The position numbers were made by a program, and so were the translations under genes. A DNA stretch of 64,000 bases from Leptodactylus fallax (taxonomy: Eukaryota > Chordata > Amphibia > Anura > Leptodactylidae), in contig CAMRHE010000068.1 in the NCBI GenBank assembly GCA_947044405.1, positions 1,642,501 through 1,706,500 on the forward strand. The letters are read 5' to 3'. The notes beneath the pieces were generated by a model. It was not told the DNA's origin. It did not search any database and saw nothing but the letters and a program-made list of their open reading frames with translations. Shown here piece by piece: positions 44,970 through 56,964 of the stretch (positions are counted from its first letter, which is position 1; each line of letters starts with the position of its first letter).

Positions 44970-47900
44970 GTCAGAGGTTTATCCCTGGCTTTTCCTAGGC
45001 TTCTCCAAGGCTTTCTCCTCTGCTTTTTCCCCGGTTTCTCCCCATCTACACCCAATTTTTTCCCTAGCTTCTTCACTGGCTTCTCTAAAACCCCTCCTCA
45101 GCTCCTCCCAGCTTCTCCTTACCTCACCTTGGCTTCTCCACAGTTTTTTACCAGATACAACCCAGATTATTTTCCTCAGTTTTTCCCTGGCTTCTCCCTG
45201 ACTTCTCCCTTATTTCTCCCCAGCTTTTCCTAAGCTTCTCTCTTACTTTTCCTGTGCCTCTTCCCAGCTACTCCAAGCTTCTTTTCCTTAGTTTTCCCTA
45301 GATTCATAACAGGTTCTTCTTAGTTTCTCCTCAACTTCTCTCCAGCTTCTCCCTTACTACTCTTTAGCTTCTCCCTCTTAGATTTCTCCTCAGTTTCTCT
45401 CTTACTTTTTCCAGGCATCTCCCGAGCTTCTCCTGGACTTTTCCCCAGCTTCTTCCTGGCTTCTTTTTCTTGTTTTTCACCTGGTTTCTCCACTGGCTTC
45501 GCCTTGCTTCTCCCTTATTTCTCTCCAGCTTCTCTCTTACTTTTTCCATGCTTCTCCCCTGCTTTTCCTCAGCTTTTCCTTGGCTTCTCCATAATTTTTT
45601 ACCCAGTTTCTCCTTAGCATCTCCCTGATTCTTCCTTACTTTTGTCCAGTTTCTCCCCAGTTTCTCTCTTACTTTTCCCAGGTTTCTCCCCAGCTTCTTC
45701 CTGACTTCTTTTTCTCAGTTTTTAGCCATCTTCTTCATAGGCTTCTCCTTTCTTTTCCCTGACTTCTCCCCAGCTTTACTTTTACTTCTCTCAAACTATT
45801 CCTCCTCTTCTCCACAACTTGTGCCCTGCTTGTTTTCCTCAGATTTTCCCTGACTTCTCCACAGATTTTCCCTGGTTTCTCCTCTGCTTCTCCGCAGATT
45901 CTCTCTTACTTCTGCCCAGTTTCTCCCCAACAGATCCCCTTACTTTTTCCAGAAGTCTCCTCAGCTTCTCCTTGAATTCTTCCCAACTTCTCCAAGCTTC
46001 TTTCTGGCCTATTTTTCTCCGTTTTTTCCCAGCTTACGTCTGGATTTTTTCTCCCAGGCTTCATCCCATCTTCTCACCAGCTTCTCTCTTACTTGTCCCA
46101 GGCTTCTTCCCAGCCTCTTTTCCTCAGTTTTTCCCTGGCTTCTCCACAGTTTCTCCTTGGCTTATCTTAGCTTCTCCCCAGCTTACCCCTTCTGGGTCCC
46201 CTTTCTTGTTCTTATGGCTTCTTCCCAGTTTCTTTTCCTCAGTTTTTCCCTGACTTCTTCACAGATTCTCCTTGGCTTTTCCTCAGCTTCTCCCTTCTGG
46301 TTCCTTTTTCTAGTTTTTGTCCCAAGTTTCTTCCCAACTTCTCTCTTATGTCTCCCCAGAATCTCTGTGTCTTCTTTTCTTCATTTTTCCCATTCTCCTC
46401 TAAAGATTCTCCCTGGTTTTTCCTCAGCTTCTTCCCTGCTTCCCCCTTCTTTTCCTCAGCTTATCCCATCTTCTCCCCAGATTCCCCCTTACTTCTCCTC
46501 AGCTTCTCCCTGGCTTCTCCCTTACTTCTCCTCAGCTTCTCCCTGACTTCCCCCTTACTTCCTATCAGCTTCTCCTCGGCTTTCCCTTTCTTTTCCTCAG
46601 TTTCTCCCCTACTTCCCCCTTCTTTTCCTCAGCTTATCCCATCTTCTCCCAGGCTTCCCTCTTACTTCTCCTCAGCTTCTCCCCTGCTTTCCCCTTCTTT
46701 TCCTCAGCTTATCTTATCTTCTCCCTGGCTTTCCCCTTACTTCTCCTCAGCTTCTCCCCGGCTTTCCCCTTACTTCTCCTCGGCTACCCCCTTAGTTCTC
46801 CTCAGCTTATCCCCGGATTCCCTCTTACGTCTCCTCAGCTTCTTCCCGACTTCTCTCTTATGTCTCCCCTGAATCTCTGTATCTTCTTTTCTTCATTTTT
46901 CCCATTCTCCTCTAAAGATTCTCCCTGGTTTTTCCTCAGCTTCTCCCCTGCTTTCCCCTTCTTTTCCTCAGCTTATCCCATCTTCTCCCCAGATTCCCCC
47001 TTACTTCTCCTCAGCTTCTCCTCGGCTTCCCCTTCCTTTTGCTCAGTTTCTCCCCTACTTCCCCCTTCTTTTCCTCAGCTTATTCCATCTTCTCCCAGGC
47101 TTCCCCCTTACGTCTCCTCAGCTTCTCCCCCGGCTTCTCCCTTACTTCTTCTCAGCTTCTCCCCGGCTTCCCCCTTACTTCTTCTCAGCTTCTCCACAAC
47201 TTCCCCCTTACTTCTCCTCAGCTGCTTCTCAGCTTCCCCTTTCTTTTCATCTGCTTCTCCCCTGCTTTCCCCTTCTTTTCCTCAGCTTATCCTATCTTCT
47301 CCCTGGCTTCCCCATTACTTCTCCTCGGCTTCCCCCTTAGTTCTCCTCAGCTTCTCCCCGGATTCCCTCTTACGTCTCCTCAGCTTCTTCCCAACTTCTC
47401 TCTTATGTCTCCCCAGAATCTCTGCGTCTTCTTTTCCTCATTTTTCCCATTCTCCTCTAAAGATTCTCCCTGGTTTTTCCTCAAATTCTCCCCTGCTTCC
47501 GCCTTCTTTTCCTCAGCTTATCCCATCTTCTCTCAGGCTCCCCTCTTACTTCTCCTCAGCTTCTCCCCTGCTTTCCCCTTCTTTTCCTCAGCTTATCTTA
47601 TCTTCTCCCTGGCTTTCCCCTTACTTCTCCTCAGCTTCTCCCCGGCTTTCCCCTTACTTCTCCTCGGCTACCCCCTTAGTTCTCCTCAGCTTATCCCCGG
47701 ATTCCCTCTTACGTCTCCTCAGCTTCTTCCCGACTTCTCTCTTATGTCTCCCCAGAATCTCTGTATCTTCTTTTCTTCATTTTTCCCATTCTCCTCTAAA
47801 GATTCTCCCTGGTTTTTCCTCAGCTTCTCCCCTGCTTCCCCCTTCTTTTCCTCAGCTTATCCCATCTTCTCCCCAGATTCCCCCTTACTTCTCCTCAGCT

Positions 47901-48345
47901 TCTCCCTGACTTCCCCCTTACTTCCCCTCAGCTTCTCCTCGGCTTCCCCTTCCTTTTGCTCAGTTTCTCCCCTACTTCCCCCTTCTTTTCCTCAGCTTAT
48001 TCCATCTTCTCCCAGGCTTCCCCCTTACTTCTCCTCAGCTTCTCCCCGGCTTCCCCCTTACTTCTTCTCAGCTTCTCCACAACTTCCCCCTTACTTCTCC
48101 TCAGCTTCTCCCCGGCTTCCCCCTTACTTCTTCTCAGCTTCTCCCCCGGCTTCCCCCTTACTTCTTCTCAGCTTCTCCACAACTTCCCCCTTACTTCTCC
48201 TCAGCTTCTTCTCAGCTTCCCCTTTCTTTTCATCAGCTTCTCCCCTGCTTCCGCCTTCTTTTCCTCAGCTTATCCCATCTTCTCCCCAGCTTCCCCCTTA
48301 CTTCTCCTCAGCTTCTCCCTGACATCTCCCTAGCTTTCCAGCAGC
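44970..48345. repeat. 3.4-kb polypyrimidine array on the plus strand
   Basis: Almost uninterrupted C/T-rich sequence built from CTTCTCCTCAGCTTCTCCC, TTCCCCCTTACTTC and CTTTTCCTCAGCTTATCCCA modules. The left part (44970-46300) is diverged and the right part (46340-48340) homogeneous. A marker, TATGTCTCCCC(A/T)GAATCTCTG, recurs near 46350, 46861, 47407 and 47742, showing larger duplicated blocks of about 340-550 bp. Plus-strand frames of up to 427 residues (PLLLLSFSPASP type) and the minus-strand purine frames are products of the repeat. Confidence 0.95.
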
Positions 48346-50100
48346 TTGTCTCCAGAGCAGATCCCTTTGTTTTTTACACTGTTGTCATTTTTTTTTACAT
48401 TTCACAGAAGTGTTTGGGAAAGGCGTTACCGCTTCCTTCGCCGCTATTTTTGAACCCTTTGTGCCCTATTGGCTAAGTTAAGAACAGATGACACAAGAGG
48501 AAGCAGTGAAGTTGCCTTTGCTTTCAGGGAGCACTTCAACGCTGTATCCGGACATCTTGCAGATTGGGTTCGCTCTGAGCTCAAGGATGTAAGCTCTGCT
48601 CTGAAAGCCTGGAGAAGGGCGCAGGAAGGACGCCTGTAATCACAAGGGGAGGGGGACTAATTAGCCGAATCAGTCTCAGAGGAAAGGGAGAGAGAAGCCT
48701 GAGGGGATATTGGGGAGTTGGGAAAGAAGATTGCATTTGTTGAAAAGCAGAGCAAGCTAGAGACAGTCATAAGGCTGGAGAGGAGGAAGGATGTTGTTTA
48801 CAAGGGAGACACATGTGACTTCTGTGCACTGAAATGCGTATCATGGCTGGAACATTGCACTGAACACAATGCATGTGGCAAAGCAATCATTTGCTTTTAG
48901 TTTAGTGGTCTCATGTACATCATTCACAAGTCCCGACTCAGCAGAACATGCAACTACTATGGGGCCCTGCAGAGAGGGGGCCCAGACTGTTGGCTGTGCT
49001 TTGGAGGATGCTATCATTGTAGTGCAATAATTCCTGCTTATCCCTGATAATTTCTTACATCCCGGCAGGATAAAGATCTGCACATAATAGACTTGTAATA
49101 TGATTACGTCTCCTTGGAGAGGATCTCGGAGATGTATTGGCCGCTTACTCTCTGGGCTTATGAATCTGCCAATTGATTCTATAGTTGAAGTGACAGAATT
49201 CAATGGCGTCAATCTGGTGATCAATCCTGTCCTGGATTTACTCAGCACTGAGCGCTTTCGGCGGGGGCTCTTTACAGGGGCTCTTGGCAGCAGCTGTTGA
49301 TCACTTGGGTGGTTAATGATTCTCCTATTGACAATCGAATGTAAATCCTCTTCTGCCTGAAAGATTATGCATTGAAGTATTAGGCTTCTGAATGACACGT
49401 GTGCGCGAATCGAAATGCATATGTACAATGTCATTATGTATTAGGCATACTGTATACACTATAATCAGGCACATAGACTGTGGAGCTAAAGTGACCCATA
49501 ATACACCACTGCAGCTAAAGGCAGCTTTACGCTAGGATCAGATAGTTGCATTTCATATTACGGATGTAACACCTGGAGTCTCACAATTGCAAATCCTTGT
49601 TATGCAACTTTATACAGTATTAGTAATGTCAGTAGTTTCCTATAGTCATGGAGGCATGGTTAGCGCTGAGGACGACATGCAACATTAATCCTGTGAATCT
49701 GTAAACTTAGCCTAAAACACATAGTGGGGAACTAGGTAAGGATCTATCTTTCCAAATCTGGATGGTCCCCAACATTACCGGGTGCCCCAATGGCCTTCGT
49801 TCACCTGACATCACCTTATGTGGCTGCATTCTCAAATATCAAGCCTGATAATCTATAAAAAAAGTGCTGCGATCCACATAAACTAATACAGACCCCAGAC
49901 CAGACTCCAAAATATATTCAGATCCCAGAGACCAAAGTATTTTCAGATAACACATCACACCCTACAGTTACTCCAGGGAACTGTGACACACAAAGTCCTG
50001 ACACCAGGTCCAATGGGTATATCCTCGGCCCCAGTTTTAGAACAATATAGAAGCCTAGAGAGGTAAGTTATTGCAGTGTCAAGTGAAGCCCCTAGAACAC
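48346..50100. other. Intergenic, no gene seen
   Basis: Unique-looking sequence. The longest frame (197 codons on the minus strand, 48841-49434) shows no domain and overlaps frames on the other strand. No repeats were recognised. Confidence 0.45.
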
Positions 50101-50538
50101 TTAAAGAGGACCTTTCCCCACCTCGAACAAGTCCAGCTCTTTACAACCTTTAATAGTCACTGCTCCACTGATTCTGGCACAGTTGGAATTTTTTCTCTAG
50201 CCCCCACCATTCCCGAGAAATCAATGCTGATAGTTTTGGTGCCTAATATACTATTTAGGCTCTGCACTGTCAGGGAGGAGCAGACAAGGGGTGTAATTCT
50301 GAGCTCTGACACTGGCTACCTCTGATTGGAGCTCTGAATCACGCCCCCTGCCTGACACCGCCCTTCTGACATTGCAGAGCCTAAATAGCACATCAGGCAC
50401 TGAAAGTAATTGCGCTTGTTGCTCGGGAATGGCAGGGGCTAGAGAAAAAATTCCAACTGTCCCAGAATCAGTGGAGAGATGTCTATTAAAAGATGCTAAA
50501 AACTCAGATTGGGGGAGGTGGTGAAAGGTCCTCTTTAA
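50101..50538. mobile_element. TTAA-flanked long foldback MITE, subfamily B
   Basis: TTAA AGAGGACCTTTC at the left and GAAAGGTCCTCT TTAA at the right. The arms stay complementary for about 200 bp each, sharing CCACTGATTCTGG, CAGTTGGAATTTTTTCTCTA, CCATTCCCGAG and CTATTTAGGCTCTGCA, so the element is one large imperfect hairpin. It has no ORF. The ends match the TTAA target preference of piggyBac-like transposases. Confidence 0.85.
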
Positions 50539-51479
50539 GATATTTTCGAGAGTTTATCGGACATTACAGGAAAGTTGGCCAGTACAATATTTGAGTATTT
50601 GAGCATATTTAGTCTGCTTCAACTCCATTTTAGAGCCTCTATTATGGCCAAGCACCCATACCTACAGGGTTTGGTGATATAAGTTAAGTTTAGTAAGTTA
50701 AACCATGTGGGGGGATGAGGGGTCGGCTCTAATGGTTGTAATATGGAGGTTAAGTCGTAGCTGTCTGAACTGGCCTTGTAAAAAAAGGAAAAAAACAAAG
50801 CCCTTCTAGGTCAGTTTTCACACTCCCTGTAATGAACATTATACGTCCCTGTATATAGCTGTAGACCTTCTGGCATTTCATATATGTTATACTGACTGTA
50901 ATATTTTTATATATTAAGCACATTTATTAAAATCTGAGACATCTGGCACATTAATATTAACCTGCAATGAAATATGCAGGTACGCTACACTGAGGGGCGT
51001 GAATTATTCTGCAACAGGGAACTCTGGTATTAGTCATTGCAACCCAATTATTTGTGGACTTGTTATAAAATGTGATTGATTTTATCGTAAAGCTGGGGTC
51101 ACTTACTTGGTGATGCAAAAAGGGTTAATGATGAAACTGAGGAAGACTGATGAAGTTGGTGTTTAAGCCACAGCCTAACTGATGGGAAGTGCCCCAGATG
51201 GTCTCAAGCAGTGTCCTAAAAAAATGTGGCAATAAAAAATATATCAAGGAATTATTGTGGAAAGTCAAAGATCTCTTGAGAAGGAAGCAACCGTTCCCCA
51301 ACCCTTCAAGCAAGAAACCCCACTATGGGCCGCTACTTACATCCTTGCTGAAGCCTACTTAGATGCCCTGTGCCACGTTGTCTACGAGGGAATTAGGTTA
51401 GATGGATCTCCAGGAAGAGAAGCTATAGGGGTTGCAAGGAGATGAGGATCCCATTGGCCATACAGACTAAAGATCCCAA
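50539..51479. other. Intergenic, no gene seen
   Basis: AT-rich mixed sequence with no gene or array recognised. Confidence 0.45.
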
Positions 51480-52205
51480 AAATCAAGAAACCCAGCCATG
51501 TTCCTGTCTCTGGTTGCAGAAGTGCCATAGCATACCAGTCCTTCTTCGATGTGGTCACTTCACTGAATCTTATGATGGAAATTTTTTTGTTTTCGCTGGA
51601 AATCCCCTTTATGGTAACAATCCTTTAAGACCTACAAGTTGACACCTTCACCTATGGTGTCTATTAGGTTCATGAAAAAGGAACTTGGAAACATGGGAGA
51701 GAGGACCATCTGGCTGATCCATGGAATCATGCATGGTCTGGTTTACTTCCACCATGTCCTTGGTGAATCATGGTCATGGATAGTGAATATTGATAACAGG
51801 AAGGCCTTACATCCCGACAGTCAAGAAACCCAACCATGTTCCTGTATCTGGTTGCAGAAGTTCTAGTGACCATAACTATACCAGCCCTTCTTCAATCTAG
51901 TCATTTCCCCGAATCTTTAGATAAATGTGGCCAAGTGCCATTGTTGCCGGTTGTCCACATTGATAATAAAATTAATTATGATGGATATTTTTGGGTTCTA
52001 CTAGAGAGCCCCTTTATGTTAACAATCCTTTAAGGCCGACAAGTTGACTTTTTCATCTACGTTGTCTATTAGGTTCTTGAAGAAGGAACTTGGAAACAAG
52101 GTCGAGAGGACCACACATTCGGCATCTGCCGGCTGGTCCATGAAATCTTGCATGGTCTGGTATACTTCCACCATGTCCTTGGTGAGTCACGGCCGTGGAT
52201 ATAGA
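51480..52205. repeat. Diverged tandem duplication, about 340-405 bp period
   Basis: CAAGAAACCCAGCCATGTTC (51484) recurs as CAAGAAACCCAACCATGTTC (about 51822). TAACAATCCTTTAAG (51617) recurs near 52020. GGAACTTGGAAACA and ACTTCCACCATGTCCTTGGT likewise occur twice in the same order. The changing offset shows indels within the units. Confidence 0.85.
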
Positions 52206-53814
52206 ATTATGACATTGGGTTGATAAGAGCTCAGAGGAGGGGCCAGGGATCTGGTACTTGTGAATGTCCCATTTCACCCCTAACCACAAATGATTTTCTA
52301 GCCTAGTTTCGGAGCATGCTGCTTGCATTAAGCACTTCACAGGCTTATAAAAGTTTCCCTGCAGCTTTCAAAAACAATTTGGTTTTTACACATGGAAAAA
52401 GGGCATTCCACGCGATTAATTGTACGGCTTTGCTTTATTGCAAGATGGAAATAATAAGGTATCTTTCCACTGGTTTTATAATGTATACATCTGAGGTCAC
52501 AAGTCAGGCTTCCTCTAGGATTCGGAGCGGGCTAACACTGCCTGCTTGTCCACAAAACACTGGTTCAATTCACTCTCACCCTTCATTTAACCTCCCCCCT
52601 CCTGGCTGTAGGGGAAAAGGCACAATAAAACACACACAAAACCTATCTCCACAAACCTAATAACTGTAGTACACAAGGAAGCCCATCCATCAGGACGACA
52701 CATTTCTAAATCTGGGTTGGTGGACGCCATAAATCCATTTCGGGAATGAGCGGATGACATTTTTTTTCCAGTATTGTTAGACTATTTTTGGTATAACCAT
52801 CTGACCTTCCGAGGGGTCCATATGACGAAGTCTGAGAATTCTATGTGGTACAATATCAAAACCATCATCAGGCAGTTGGACCAGTATTGGGCTTGGGTTA
52901 TCTGAAGTATTTGATAACGGTCCTTCAAGGGAAAAGAATTATCTTCAGAGCTGGTGGAAAATGTGGGTCATTTATGAATACATTAGCTGAAAGTCGTGAG
53001 AACCTGAAGATTTCGGTGATAATATAATTAGTCTGGGGATGTCTCAACTCTTCCCCAATGGCAGATATTAGAGGAAAGAAGGACTGGGTATGCTGGATTT
53101 CATCTGAATCGAGCATGCACGTGTATAGGGGGTTGGGGGGAAGAGTTGTTGGCCGAATACGCATTTGGTCAAACAAACATTTGAGGTGAACAAGCTTTTG
53201 GCCAACAACTATGTCCAGTGTATTGGCATTTTTACACATGTCGTATTGAAATACCTCCAAAAGTGCCTGCACCATATAAATATTGGGTGGAACTTGGTAA
53301 ATATGTTGAAACTTGACCATTGACCTTGATAATTTCCATTGCCCACCAGTTGCTGGTATCAAGGTGAAAGGTAACTGTAATGTATGGCTGTTGCATGCTT
53401 GGGAGAACACAAGTCTAAGAATTCCAACTAGCACTATCATAGGGATCTGTTATGTTGTTTGTTGGGGTCATCAGATCTCCAATCAGACTACAATTTGCAA
53501 ACAAAATATGGGCACAAAATTTCACCCATATTAAGCTCATAGGAGGATGGCCTTAGGAATCGGAACAGCAAAAGCTGAGGAAACGGCATTGAGGATGTGA
53601 CACATTGGTCTCATTATTATCCTGGTTAATTATTTTATTTCTATTGATTTAAATTATAATTACATTTTGAAATATTAAGATTTGCAATATCTTGTGTTTC
53701 CGCATCCAATATCAGAATTCATAAAATTACTTACAAAAAAAAAAAATTAAAAAAATATTAATCAATTGTAGAAGTTTATGTAGTAAGATGTTCCAGATTT
53801 CACCCCTGAAATGT
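52206..53814. other. Intergenic, no gene seen
   Basis: Mixed sequence. A 171-codon minus-strand frame at 52925-53440 has no recognisable domain, no nearby exon-like partner and an ordinary composition, so I do not call it. Confidence 0.4.
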
Positions 53815-53950
53815 GACCAATTTATCTTCAGGAAGTGTTCAATTTCCCTACAGCACCCCCACAGGGAAAATGAAGTATTACACCGCCATTGAAATTGATG
53901 AACAATCCGCAATGTGTGAGCATGCTGGGTCCTCCAGAGTGAGTCACGCT
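53815..53950 (-). repeat. Inverted copy of the 3325-3960 repeat
   Basis: Read on the minus strand it gives GGAGGACCCAGCATG, GTAATACTTCATTTTCCCTG and TGAACACTTCC, in the order seen at 3325-3600 and 3661-3935. Only the core is recognisable. Confidence 0.65.
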
Positions 53951-54935
53951 CTTTGATGTTCTGGACTGGAGGACTCATCTTTGCTAAATCAGAATTACCT
54001 TGAAATTAATTTTCAACACTCCTTTTAGATACAGAAAATTTACATTTACAGATACATTGTTTTTGTATGCCTGTAGAATGAACATCTCCTTGCACCTAGT
54101 CTGTGCCCGAAAGGGTCTGGTGTCATATTTTACTGTGTCTGCAATGTTTGTCCATTCCTGTGGTGGCTTTCCAGTCTTGTTGGTGGTGACTGCCAACCTT
54201 GCCAAGGATGCTTATTTCCAGGAAGACTTCAGTGGAGTTTCTATACCGTGGAAAAAGCAGCTGAGAAATGTCAGTCTGGCTGCCAAAAACAGGCGTCCTC
54301 AGACCCAGGCTTCACAGAATCCCTCTCATCATTGACTCTACCGTACAAGAAAAGGTTGTGAGATGTCTCGTCCCCGTGGGGCTTCAATGATATGAATTAT
54401 TCTGATGGGAAAACTCATCGAAACGCCTCCTTCCATAGCCAAGAGGGCAACATGTCCATGTTGTTCCCTCAATATCTGATGATTGCTTGTTTAGGTTTCT
54501 TTTGAAGAAACCCAATTTCTCCCACACACAGAAGAGTCAGCTATAATGTGGGATGGATTAATATTCATAGATATTTCGCTCAACCCGGCACTTGGAACCA
54601 GTTGGCACTTTATGAAATCTAAGTGGCGCCACAGTTGTTTTATTAGATCCACGCCAAATGAATAGACTACATTGTGGTGGAGAAGACATCATGGTTGACT
54701 GAGTCAAGCTGGTTAATTCTCCGAGTGATTCCTTTCAACCTCCTCATACACTTGCATGTTTGGTCAGTTGACAACCTTGCCTACCAACCCATCACACACA
54801 TTCAGGTTTGGTTTGGTTAAATTTGCACGTGTTGTCAATGGGGAAAGGAGAGTAAGCCACTATCAGTCTCCTCTAGTGATGGCTTATCTCCTCTGAGAAC
54901 AAAAGGATTGGACATGTCGAAGAAGTCCAATAGTG
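53951..54935. other. Intergenic, no gene seen
   Basis: Nothing recognised. A 111-codon plus-strand frame at 54000-54335 overlaps a minus-strand frame and has no domain. Confidence 0.45.
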
Positions 54936-55250
54936 TCTAACTGGCCCACCAGAGTAGCAGAAAATCCTCCAGTAGGCTTAGGCTCTAACACAGTATTGGT
55001 TCAGCAAAAAGCCCCCAAATTTAAAGGGTATTTCCAAAGAGTTGTTAGAGAATCATTTTAGCTTGTGGGCTCAAGGAACTTCAGTCCCACACAGAAGTCC
55101 AATATGCCCCATCCTTCTTTCCACTGACACTTGCTCTAAGTGGAATGTCAGGACCAGTGTTGGACTGGCCCACCAGAGTACCAGGGCATCCTCTGGTGGG
55201 CCCAGGCTCTAATACAATAACAGTCCAGCAGAAGACATCCAAATTTGAAA
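54936..55250. repeat. Two copies of a GGCCCACCAGAGTA repeat
   Basis: CTGGCCCACCAGAGTA occurs at about 54939 and 55166. It is followed each time by a CAG...ATCCTC block, GGCTCTAA(C/T)A and CAGCA(A/G)AA near 55011 and 55226. In the second copy CTCTGGTGGGCCCAGG is the inverse of the leading motif, so the unit begins with a hairpin. It is dispersed-repeat derived. Confidence 0.7.
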
Positions 55251-56131
55251 GCTACCATGGTCTATTTCGTATGGGCTATTGTAGGCCTCCAGAATACTTT
55301 TACCTGTGGACCCAAACAACCTCTGTCCGACACTGGTCAGGACACCTCTATATACATTAGATGGTTGACCATCTTGGCTAATTCCGTATACCAGAGCATG
55401 GGGAAAAGACTTCTTTTCCAGATGGTCATTGCTACCATTTCTGGAGCTCCATTCCCACTGGCATCCTGCATTTGCAATTGTTCCAACTGGACCTCCACCA
55501 AAAATGGGGCCTCCATCCCAATATAGCAAATGCCAAATAACCTCAGCACCAATAACATGACATTTACGTAGCTCATGTGCTGTACACAATGGCTTCACTT
55601 TTTTAATGTTTTACTTAAAGAGGTGTCTTGAGAAAAAAATGAAGGCAAGACCAACTGGTTGTATAATTCTATATGTAAAGGCCAAGGAATCCTAGAAAGC
55701 TGGAAGGAATGAAAGGGCTTTTAATACAAAGACGCGAACACAACCAAGGATGACAAATTCATTTCCTCTTTATGTTGCAGTTTGATTAATGAGCGTTTCC
55801 TGTTACTTGGCCGTCCTTAGTTTCTATGGGTATAAATAGAAGCAGGGGGGCCGGACTGACTGCAGCCTCCATGCCATTGGTCATTATTCCTTGCCTCGAT
55901 CTTGTATTCACTCTATGCAAGTAACTATGCAAGGGCTGTATAAGGTCCAGTTTTTCTCTGGAAACAGCACCACTCTTGACATTGAGGATGAGTCTGGTAT
56001 TGCAGCTAAGCCGTAAAGAAGTAAATGCAAAACTGGTGGAAAAAATGGGCCAATTTCATACAGCCTCCTAAGGATATGACTTGGCATAGGATAGACAGTG
56101 CCCAGTGTCCAGGTACTGGCAATTGTGACAC
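55251..56131. other. Intergenic, no gene seen
   Basis: Short overlapping frames on both strands at 55209-55598 show no domain. No array was seen. Confidence 0.4.
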
Positions 56132-56388
56132 TTAAAGGGGTTATGCAAGGAAATATAAAGCTTACCAGTACATTTTCGGCTTGGGATAAACTTTATTTCT
56201 AATATATATCCAGGTCCCCTGGAGCCCCATTTGTAACATTTGCAGAGCTGGAAATCTCCGCATGCTGCCTCCCCTGCTGCCACTCCCTGTGGCATTAACT
56301 ATGGACATGCAGTCAGATTAGAGCAGATCTGGTCTTGTGAATGAGAATTGGAGTGTAAGCTTTATGTTTCCCTGCATAACCCCTTTGA
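56132..56388. mobile_element. TTAA-type foldback MITE, subfamily C
   Basis: TTAA AGGGGTTATGCAAGGAAA and TTTCCCTGCATAACCCCT TTGA are inverted ends about 257 bp apart, and ATAAAGCTTAC pairs with GTAAGCTTTAT. One base of the right TTAA has changed. It has no ORF. Confidence 0.75.
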
Positions 56389-56554
56389 CCTGGCCATATG
56401 CTAACACAGGATATCGAATAAGTTCTTGTTCAGCTGACAGTTATTCCTATCATCTCCAGTTCACATGCATGCTCAGCTATTCCACCCGACTTTTCCTCCC
56501 CTACACATGAATATATTCTGAATGGGTAGACAACTTGAGGGCTAGCTATCTTCC

Positions 56555-56964
56555 TTAAATGGGTTATCCGAGCCCCAAGGGGTAGGTCATCATTATCTGA
56601 TGGGTCCTGACACCCAGACCTTGCACCAATCAGATAATTCGGCTGCTGGAAGTCATATACAAGGTATACAGCCAAAAGCAGCTCTGCTCCTTTTGAAGTG
56701 AATGGGACAGCAGCAGTTCCCCAGCACAATTGCTACACTGGAAGTTGTATACAGAGACGTATATTATAGCAGTGGCGCTGCAACTCTGCTCCCTTTCACT
56801 TCAATAGGAGCAGAGCTGCTTCTGGCCATATACCTTGTATACAGCGTCCAGCAGCCGAATCATCTGATTGTTGTGGGGTCCATTTGTCGGACCCCCACCG
56901 ACGACCTATCTGGTATATACGTCATCACCATCCATTACCTTTGGGTCTTGGAAAACCCCTTTAA
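56555..56964. mobile_element. TTAA-flanked foldback MITE, subfamily D
   Basis: TTAA ATGGGTTATCCGAG at the left and GAAAACCCCT TTAA at the right, with internal inverted blocks: GGTAGGTCAT against ACGACCTATC, AATCAGATAATTCGGCTGCTG against CAGCAGCCGAATCATCTGAT (20-base cores) and ATACAAGGTATA against TACCTTGTAT. The total is about 410 bp and non-coding. Confidence 0.78.

Noticed and set aside
45819..48333. Ser/Pro/Leu/Phe-rich frames of up to 427 residues
   Set aside because: Translation of the polypyrimidine array. Codons of C and T only give these residues.
48841..49434. 197-codon minus-strand frame
   Set aside because: No domain, and another frame is open on the plus strand. Lengths of this order arise by chance in 64 kb.
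52925..53440. 171-codon minus-strand frame
   Set aside because: No recognisable domain, no splice-linked neighbours and random-looking composition.
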